From positions 525,675-589,674 of the forward strand of contig LSRX01000305.1 of the NCBI GenBank assembly GCA_001939145.1: a DNA stretch of 64,000 nucleotides, in the 5' to 3' direction. The notes under the pieces are model-generated. The model had not been told where the DNA came from and searched no databases. It saw nothing but the letters and a program-made list of their open reading frames with translations. Each line of letters begins with the position of its first letter. Within the stretch, counting starts at the first letter, position 1. Origin of the DNA: Symbiodinium microadriaticum (lineage: Eukaryota > Sar > Dinophyceae > Suessiales > Symbiodiniaceae). This document shows positions 58,886-64,000 of this stretch, one piece after another. A program made the position numbers and the translations under genes.

Positions 58886-59062
58886 AGACTGATGCCGCAT
58901 GTGACGTCCGATTTTATGCGCTGCTTTGGGCTGCCTTCTTTTCTTGGCTATCCGGCTCTCCGTGTGATCTGGGAGTACATAGGCCCTAAACCCCAAACTC
59001 TGAACAGCCCACTAAACAGCCGTGATGGACCTATCCAGTGGGTTCGGGTGAAACGTGGCTAA
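58886..59062 (+). CDS. Terminal exon candidate, 58 codons
   Basis: Acceptor gccccgttttag, frame RLMPHVTSDFMRCFGLPS, FLGYPALRVIWEYIGPKP, ... IQWVRVKRG, TAA. Aromatic-rich, no family recognised. Confidence 0.5.
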   Translation, partial: RLMPHVTSDFMRCFGLPSFLGYPALRVIWEYIGPKPQTLNSPLNSRDGPIQWVRVKRG

Positions 59063-59066
59063 CCAG

Positions 59067-59096
59067 CGCCTACAGCCCTTTGTTTCCATCCCTATG
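59067..59096 (+). CDS. Exon before a family F intron
   Basis: RLQPFVSIPM, donor gttgat at the start of the element, on a codon boundary. Another phase across the same junction is also open. Confidence 0.4.
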
Positions 59097-59196
59097 GTTG
59101 ATGGACAAAATTCTGCATGACCCAAATATAGTCTAGTACCATAAATCCCATAGTTTAGGTATACAAGGTCATGCAGGATTTTGTCCATCAGCCGCA
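59097..59196. mobile_element. Introner-like element, family F, acting as an intron
   Basis: gttgatggacaaaattctgc / gcaggattttgtccatcagc arms. The intron would end at acccccaag, 59210. Confidence 0.85.
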
Positions 59197-59210
59197 CCTT
59201 AACCCCCAAG

Positions 59211-59280
59211 TGTGCAGACCTCAAACAATTATACGAATGTCTCAGGGCCTTGGGCGCTCAAAGCACGAAGCCGGAATGGG
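59211..59280 (+). CDS. Exon after a family F intron
   Basis: In phase: CADLKQLYECLRALGAQS then TKPEW, donor gttttt. Helical. In the other phase VQTSNNYTNVSGPWALKARS is open. Confidence 0.5.
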
Positions 59281-59299
59281 GTTTTTAGGTTCTCTAGGT

Positions 59300-59420
59300 T
59301 CAAGGTTTAGGGGCTTTTAAGTGTCCAGGGGCTCTTAAGGCTTAGGGGCTTTTAAGGTTTAGGGGCCTTTATAAGATTTGGGGGCCTTTATAAGGTTTAT
59401 AAGGGGCTTTTAAGTGTCCA
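59300..59420. repeat. Tandem GGGGCTTTTAAG array
   Basis: ggggcttttaagtgtccagg and shorter variants repeated about six times. Confidence 0.8.
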
Positions 59421-59458
59421 GGGTCTCTAATCGAAGCATAGGCTGGCCTGGTCGCCAG

Positions 59459-59475
59459 CGACTCCGTGCCAGCTG
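59459..59475 (+). CDS. Possible 17-base micro-exon
   Basis: Between acceptor cctggtcgccag and donor gtgagg; would encode DSVPA. Confidence 0.25.
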
Positions 59476-59540
59476 GTGAGGCCACGCTGGTGGGCTCTCA
59501 ATGGTCGGATACTATAATCTGTTGTAGTAGGTTATATGAT

Positions 59541-59607
59541 TATATATATATAGCGCAGCTAGATCGATAGATAGTTAGTTTAGATAGATAGATAGATAGA
59601 TAGATAG
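59541..59607. repeat. TA and TAGA microsatellite
   Basis: tatatatata then tagatagatagata. Confidence 0.95.
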
Positions 59608-59823
59608 TGTTCTAGTATCTTTTTAAGCCTAAAACCTTGAGACCTTTGACACCGATTAAGCCCTCCACGCGCATCACTCCCAACTAAGTTTGTCTTCGCT
59701 GACGACCCCCAGTGGCAACCCCAACCCGAAGCCACGAACGCTAGAATCTTCAGCCCCGAAAACCACACGAACTTTAACAGCTGTAGGGCAGGCCGTTTTC
59801 CAGTGGTGGTGCCTCTGCTGCAG

Positions 59824-59942
59824 CTGGAGCATCCGGTGCGCGCTTCAGGGTCTGGACCTTCATGGTGCTCTTCCGAAAGCGCACAGCCCACAAGCCTAAG
59901 CCCTTTAGAACTTTTTGGGAGCCCCCACAAATCCTGAACTAG
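59824..59942 (+). CDS. Exon candidate, basic
   Basis: Acceptor tggtgcctctgctgcag, frame GASGARFRVWTFMVLFRKRT, AHKPKPFRTFWEPPQILN, then TAG, with the same frame open after the TAG. Overlaps a 168-codon minus-strand frame (59580-60086) that I read as a shadow. Confidence 0.45.
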
Positions 59943-60133
59943 AAACTGAAAGGTGGCCTTGAAAACCCGACAAAACAGCTTTCCGTAAAATCCCCAAAGA
60001 AATCTATAAAAGCGTATCACATCCTGTACGATCTTCACGAGAGTCTGCTGAGGTGGGGCGATCCCAACCCCGGTGGTGTCGGTCATTGGAAGATGCTTGG
60101 ACTCTCGGGTTGGCGCGATTGGGGTGCATATGG
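59943..60133 (+). CDS. Large exon candidate before a half D element
   Basis: The upstream TAG doubles as an acceptor (aaatcctgaactag). 63 codons: KLKGGLENPTKQLSVKSP, KKSIKAYHILYDLHESLL, RWGDPNPGGVGHWKMLGLSG, WRDWGAY. The Trp/Gly-rich end reads as a folded domain I cannot place. Donor gtcgtt begins a lone D end. Confidence 0.55.
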
Positions 60134-60180
60134 GTCGTTCTCTAAAGTAGGGCCCCTTTTGGGGTCCTTTTTGTAAGATT
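60126..60180. mobile_element. Family D element, left half only
   Basis: gcatatgggtcgttctctaa and ggggtcctttttgtaag; no right arm follows. Confidence 0.65.
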
Positions 60181-60492
60181 GCCTTTCGGTTTTGGGTTCG
60201 GGGTTTGGGGATGAGGTTTTCAGGCCCTTACATTAAGGCGATGAGGGTTTGGAATGAGGGGTTGGGAGCCCGGAGCGGAGGAAAGGGTTACGGAATTGAG
60301 GGTTTAGGGTTTGGAAAGTAGGCCGCCACTTGGCATGTACGCTTCGCAAAGTCTTGGCTTGGGTCTCAAAATTTTCGGGTTTTGAGAAGCGCTATCCAGA
60401 AAGCCACCTGGTCTGAAGGTGGAATCGCTCCGAGAACCCTGAACCCTCGCAACCCCAAAACCATACAGTGCCTATGAAGTCTTAAAACCAAG

Positions 60493-60570
60493 GAACTACC
60501 ATCCGCACGTCAGCGCGCGGCTGGAGGAGGACTTCAAAGAATCCACATACCACCAGCGATCGCCAGCGAT
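60493..60570 (+). CDS. First of three linked exons
   Basis: Frame NYHPHVSARLEEDFKEST then YHQRSPA plus two bases. The YxPxVSxxLEExF pattern recalls the end of a WWE domain, a weak similarity. Donor gttagg. Confidence 0.5.
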
Positions 60571-60599
60571 GTTAGGGCAGAAATGTTCCTGCTTTGCAG

Positions 60600-60645
60600 G
60601 TTTCGTGTTCGGGCATCTACACTTTACCAGCTTTTGATGGAGTTT
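60600..60645 (+). CDS. Second of three linked exons
   Basis: Acceptor cctgctttgcag only 29 bases after the proposed donor. In phase: (M)FRVRASTLYQLLMEF, donor gtgatc on a codon boundary. Confidence 0.45.
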
Positions 60646-60731
60646 GTGATCTACCTGCACCCCCAAAAGTAGGCCAAATAATGGCCCAACACCTATGAAG
60701 GACTATGTTTCTACATACTTTTGGGATCCAG
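60646..60731. mobile_element. Introner-like element, family L, acting as an intron
   Basis: ctacctgcacccccaaaagt / atacttttgggatccaggca arms. The 86-base intron is nearly all element and ends gggatccag. Confidence 0.85.
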
Positions 60732-60785
60732 GCAGAGTTTAGTCTAGAGCGCTGGTTACTCACCATCAATTCGTCGGATTGCTAA
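60732..60785 (+). CDS. Third linked exon, terminal
   Basis: In phase: AEFSLERWLLTINSSDC and TAA. With the two previous exons this is the best local gene 3' end. Confidence 0.5.
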   Translation, partial: AEFSLERWLLTINSSDC

Positions 60786-60920
60786 TCCTGCACTCCACCG
60801 GCAATCCCGGCGCCCGGACGCAAAACCCTAAACACCACACGCAAGACCCGACAATGCACTGACCTCCGAAACGTGAGCTTCTGAAAAGTAACACACCCTG
60901 TCAGGCTTGAGCCTTACACT

Positions 60921-61024
60921 GCGGTTGATGATATAAATTCTGTATTGCCTTAAGGACCCTAAACTGTGGGAATTATGGTATATTCCTTATTATGGGTAGT
61001 GCAGGATTTATATCATCCACCGTA
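60921..61024. mobile_element. Introner-like element, family E
   Basis: gcggttgatgatataaattc / gatttatatcatccaccgta arms; GTTGAT and a right-end taag are splice-like. A degenerate family K element follows at 61033-61105. Confidence 0.85.
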
Positions 61025-61115
61025 AGGCTGTAAAGACACATCGTAAGGCTTTTGGACCCACAGACCAGACTTGTACAGCTTTTGGGCTGTCTTGAACCTT
61101 TGGGTTACATTACAG

Positions 61116-61232
61116 GAGCTGGCGCGGAATGAGAACTTCCGAACCTGCAAGGAACCCGTGCGCACCTCAGTCTCCCTGGCATTGCAAGGTCTCGATAACC
61201 AGAAAGATCTCACCCGAAACGCCTTGCTATAG
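61116..61232 (+). CDS. Terminal exon candidate, 38 codons
   Basis: Acceptor gggttacattacag, frame ELARNENFRTCKEPVRTSVS, LALQGLDNQKDLTRNALL, TAG. A donor gtgcgc after CKEP is an alternative end. Confidence 0.55.
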   Translation, partial: ELARNENFRTCKEPVRTSVSLALQGLDNQKDLTRNALL

Positions 61233-61509
61233 GGGTGTGACGAATTCACAAAATCAAAAGTGATCACCCAAGCCGAATTTTCGCAGAGACCCCTCACAGA
61301 ATCTTAATTCGGACAGCAACTACCCATGTTGCCGGTATCCTAGAGTCTTGCCGTCCCAGGGCTTTCGAAGTTCATTCGGGTTTAAGGTTCCGGAAGGGTT
61401 TTGGGTTCAGGGTTTGAGGCTTCAGGCTGGGTTTAGGGTTCGGGGGTGCGAGTTCGGGCTGGATTCAGGAATTCGAGTTCAGGGTCTAGAAGTTAGACAT
61501 GAAGTGCAG

Positions 61510-61549
61510 GTTGAACTTGGGCTCCTGCATGAGACTCGTGAAAGCCAGG
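61510..61549 (+). CDS. Short internal exon candidate
   Basis: VELGLLHETRESQ between acceptor catgaagtgcag and donor gtatat. Part of a longer open frame whose first half is G-strand repeat translated as GFRVRG-like text. Confidence 0.4.
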
Positions 61550-61849
61550 GTATATATGTTCGAACCGTGGGTTTGCACTGGACACAAAGATCCGAAACTT
61601 GCTCAACCGACTCTGAAGCCCTAGGCCCAAGTTTGAACGTGTTAACTCCGAACCCGGCTTGAAGCATCACGTGGCATAGTAAGCATAAGATTTTAGGTAC
61701 CTTACTTGGGGTTATGAGCAGTCGTAAAGTACATTAACCTTATTTGCAACTCGAGTCGCACTCCAGATACGAAGTCCCACGATCCTTCACGTGCCCTGCT
61801 CCACGCCAGCAGTCGGATCTTACGGGTCCATGCGATGGCGTGGATAGAT

Positions 61850-61933
61850 ACCCTAAAACCCTAAACCCTAAAGCCTTAAACCGTAATTAAACCCAAAACC
61901 CTAAACCCAAAAACCCTAAACCCCAAACCCTAG
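61850..61933. repeat. Telomere-type repeat tract, C strand
   Basis: About nine CCCTAAA units up to the acceptor of the next exon. Confidence 0.95.
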
Positions 61934-62052
61934 TTGCCTGGGTGTGGGATGATGGGTCAGCCGTCGAGACGGCGGTGATAAGGACAAATGTAGGAACTTT
62001 CAGTGGGGCTCCTATAAGAGTTACTATCAGGGTTGCTGCAAGGGTTCTATAA
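61934..62052 (+). CDS. Exon candidate with stop, 38 codons
   Basis: Frame AWVWDDGSAVETAVIRTNVG then TFSGAPIRVTIRVAARVL, TAA. The acceptor ccctag is the telomere-type repeat itself. Confidence 0.45.
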
Positions 62053-62475
62053 GGTCTAGGTGTAATGACCCCAAAATGGGAGGATTTATAGATCTAGAGC
62101 CTTAATTCAAACAAAAACCACTGTTTTCTGATAAGGTTCTTTCTTCCGGCAAAACAACATATCCCTAAACCTTAAACCCAAAAACCTAAACTGTGGTGCC
62201 AAAGCTTGTGGTTGCTATGGTTGTGGTTGTTCTGTTCTGCTGTCAGAGGGCTTAGGTGAGGCTCCTCAACATTCACGGGGGTTTAGGGTTTAGGGCGTAT
62301 TATTGACCCGAAACCCTAAACCTAAGCCGTTTTACGTTCGGGTCCCTGGTTTCTGAAACTCCCAGATTGCTTTGTGTCCCGGTTCCCGTGACAGGTGTTT
62401 CAGGCAAGACATGTGGTGTCACACCTTTCGACTCCTGGTCTACTGACGCTCTTCACACCGTAAATCCGTCCCGAG
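62053..62475. other. Intron-like stretch
   Basis: Small C- and G-strand repeat patches at 62160-62190 and 62278-62330. No supported exon. Confidence 0.4.
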
Positions 62476-62511
62476 GTGCCGATTGATGAGGTGCGCTACT
62501 CCTTACAGAGA
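62476..62511 (+). CDS. Short exon candidate
   Basis: VPIDEVRYSLQR before donor gtacag. The frame stays open (VQPARFSNDAFMQA) to a stop. Another frame across it also works. Confidence 0.35.
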
Positions 62512-62562
62512 GTACAGCCGGCTCGTTTTAGTAACGATGCGTTTATGCAAGCCTGATTGCAG

Positions 62563-62620
62563 GTTCGAGGAAGTTTATGATTCCTTCGAGGAGCATATCC
62601 TTGTATACAGAAGCTCGTGA
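62563..62620 (+). CDS. Terminal exon candidate
   Basis: Acceptor caagcctgattgcag, FEEVYDSFEEHILVYRSS and TGA. Confidence 0.45.
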
Positions 62621-62931
62621 GGTCTATGTCTCCAGTGCATGCGTGTAAGCCTTTCTACAAAATCGCCGCATCACAGCTCCTCTTGTGGTCCGGTCTGTAT
62701 ACCAGAACATTTCTCCCCAGCACGATCCCCAGTGCCTCAACATCCCCAAAGTAACAATGTGAATATGCAGGTCATCATGAGGTTAGTGCCGTGCTAATGC
62801 TCATAAAGCAGTATTAGCGAAGCATTGTGACGAGACATGTCATAATGATGTGAATGACAATGCTCATAACAACGAGCTCACATATCCCGACAATTGGCAG
62901 ATTTCCTTCGATGCTCCGTTCGACTTCTCAG

Positions 62932-63051
62932 GCTGGAAGTAGTCTATGCTTTGGGGTTTTAGACCTTTCAGAGATGGTGTGTCAGATTCGGGAATCTCTT
63001 GTCTCAGGTCTCCGAGATTGTGTACGATTCAACTCAACCCTAAATCCCTGA
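62932..63051 (+). CDS. Terminal exon candidate, 39 codons
   Basis: Acceptor ttcgacttctcag, frame AGSSLCFGVLDLSEMVCQIR then ESLVSGLRDCVRFNSTLNP, stop. An overlapping exon from ttggcag (ISFDAPFDFSGWK, stop) is an alternative. Confidence 0.45.
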   Translation, partial: AGSSLCFGVLDLSEMVCQIRESLVSGLRDCVRFNSTLNP

Positions 63052-63231
63052 ACCCTAAACCTTAAACTTCTTCACTACTGCCAGGATGTGCACAGTCTCT
63101 GTACATGCTGCGCTTCTTATGTTCCATCTCGCAGTTCGATGTTGCGAGCCTTTGCTTGTAGGGCTTAGTGCTTAAGGTTTAGACTTAAGGTTTTTTCGGG
63201 TTTAGGGTTTGGACTTGAACAGTTTAGAGTT

Positions 63232-63315
63232 ATGAGTGCCCGTGAGCTGCTTCTCTACCGGAAGGACCCTCTTAACCCTAAAGCTGCAAGCCCCGATGCC
63301 TCAAAATCAGCCTAG
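63232..63315 (+). CDS. Short ATG-to-stop frame
   Basis: MSARELLLYRKDPLNPKAAS then PDASKSA. Could be a first exon or a fragment; no donor chosen. Confidence 0.35.
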   Translation: MSARELLLYRKDPLNPKAASPDASKSA

Positions 63316-63471
63316 CCCTGAGCCTCAAAAGCGGCAAAGAAGGGTCCGACAGAACGGTTCATCCTGGTGCAGAACTTCCCTAGCACTGAAAACAGGACCC
63401 ATAACTGATAAAGGAAAACGTGTATAGTATGGCCTTTTACGCCCGAAAGCCTTCGAACATCAGATCCTGCA

Positions 63472-63705
63472 CCCCTAAAACACCAAACCCTAAAACCCTA
63501 AACCCTTAAACCCTAAACAGTAATAACCCCTAAACCCTAAACCCCTAATTAAGCCCTAAACCGTAAACTTACCCTAAACCCCTAAACCCTCAACAATACA
63601 CCCCAAACCCTACCCCCTAAACCCCCATCAATAACCCCTGAAATCCTAAACCCTGTAATTAAACCCTAAACCCTAAACCGCCCTAAACCCTGTAAACCCT
63701 AAAGC
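63472..63705. repeat. Telomere-type repeat tract, C strand
   Basis: More than 20 CCCTAAA units with taatta and taacccc interruptions. Confidence 0.95.
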
Positions 63706-63715
63706 CCCAGCCCAG

Positions 63716-63800
63716 AAGCATCGCGGGCCCGCGAGGCGAACAACGCCGAGGGGTCGTCTTCCGCGAGCCTTTTCTTCCCACGGTGGGCTGGCAGAGTGCG
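63716..63800 (+). CDS. Internal exon candidate, three open frames
   Basis: Acceptor aagccccagcccag, donor gtaggt. Candidate frames are SIAGPRGEQRRGVVFREP..., ASRAREANNAEGSSSASL... and KHRGPARRTTPRGRLPRA.... GC content is high, and repeats flip from C strand to G strand across it. Confidence 0.5.
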
Positions 63801-63809
63801 GTAGGTTGG

Positions 63810-63895
63810 TTTAGGGTTTGGGGTTTGAGGTTCTAGCTTTGGGCTTCAGGATTTAGGGTTTGGAGTTTAGGGTGCCAGTTTAGGGTTTAGGGTGT
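63810..63895. repeat. Telomere-type repeat tract, G strand
   Basis: gtttagggtttggggtttga units after the donor of the preceding exon. Confidence 0.9.
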
Positions 63896-64000
63896 GAGAG
63901 GGGTTTTTGGTGAGGCTTAAAAAGGCTTCTCAATTCATGTGTAAGGGCTGCAATGAGTCTCAACTAGCTCTATGAGGTGGGGTTGGGGGAGGGGGGGCGG

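Noticed and set aside
59580-60086. Minus-strand 168-codon open frame
   Set aside because: The plus strand over the same bases has better exon structure and splice sites; the minus frame also runs into a TAGA microsatellite at its end.
1-64000. tRNA, rRNA or spliced-leader genes
   Set aside because: No cloverleaf, conserved rRNA block or spliced-leader sequence was recognised by eye; a covariance-model search would be needed to exclude them.
1-64000. CRISPR array
   Set aside because: The regularly repeated short units are telomere-type heptamers and microsatellites without unique spacers.

Overview
This window reads as nuclear DNA of an intron-rich protist, most likely an alveolate (dinoflagellate-like, with a chromerid as alternative). 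The base composition is mixed, there are no bacterial-style long genes, and the AAACCCT/TTTAGGG telomere-type heptamer is scattered through nearly every intron. Most convincing coding pieces are 30-250 bp stretches bounded by AG on the left and GT on the right, often with G as the first exon base. The organism call rests on sequence style only. I recognise no gene by name, and no rRNA, tRNA or CRISPR was seen.

Layout. Exon candidates occur every 0.3-2 kb, almost all readable on the + strand. Typical examples are 233-302, 7203-7282, 9461-9692 (a textbook EF-hand), 10709-10782, 11312-11386, 16130-16328, 20826-20922, 22119-22357 (membrane segments), 28876-28972, 30202-30331, 32676-33050 (RD-dipeptide run), 35703-36058 (ends in a tail-anchor-like helix), 57480-57560 and 60493-60785. 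Local chains of two or three phase-compatible exons can be built, but no complete gene. I see about 40 exons ending in a stop codon and few starts. That ratio is not credible for intact genes, so many 'terminal' calls must be internal exons with a missed donor, gene fragments, or over-reading by eye. Confidences are set accordingly.

Two structures dominate. First, at least twelve families (named A-O here) of short inverted-repeat elements, mostly 65-200 bp, many of which begin at a splice donor and end at or beside an acceptor. Several form whole introns between phase-compatible exons (families A, D, E, F, I and L). These look like introners, that is, MITE-like elements that create introns. 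Second, non-introner introns often start with the G-strand telomere-type repeat (donor GTTTAGGG) and end with the C-strand repeat (CCCTAAA), so the two intron ends are complementary.

The rest is microsatellite DNA (TA, TG, CT, GAT, TATG), a 91-base assembly gap inside such a repeat, and degenerate copies of the same elements. Proposed products are described only as far as the sequence allows.
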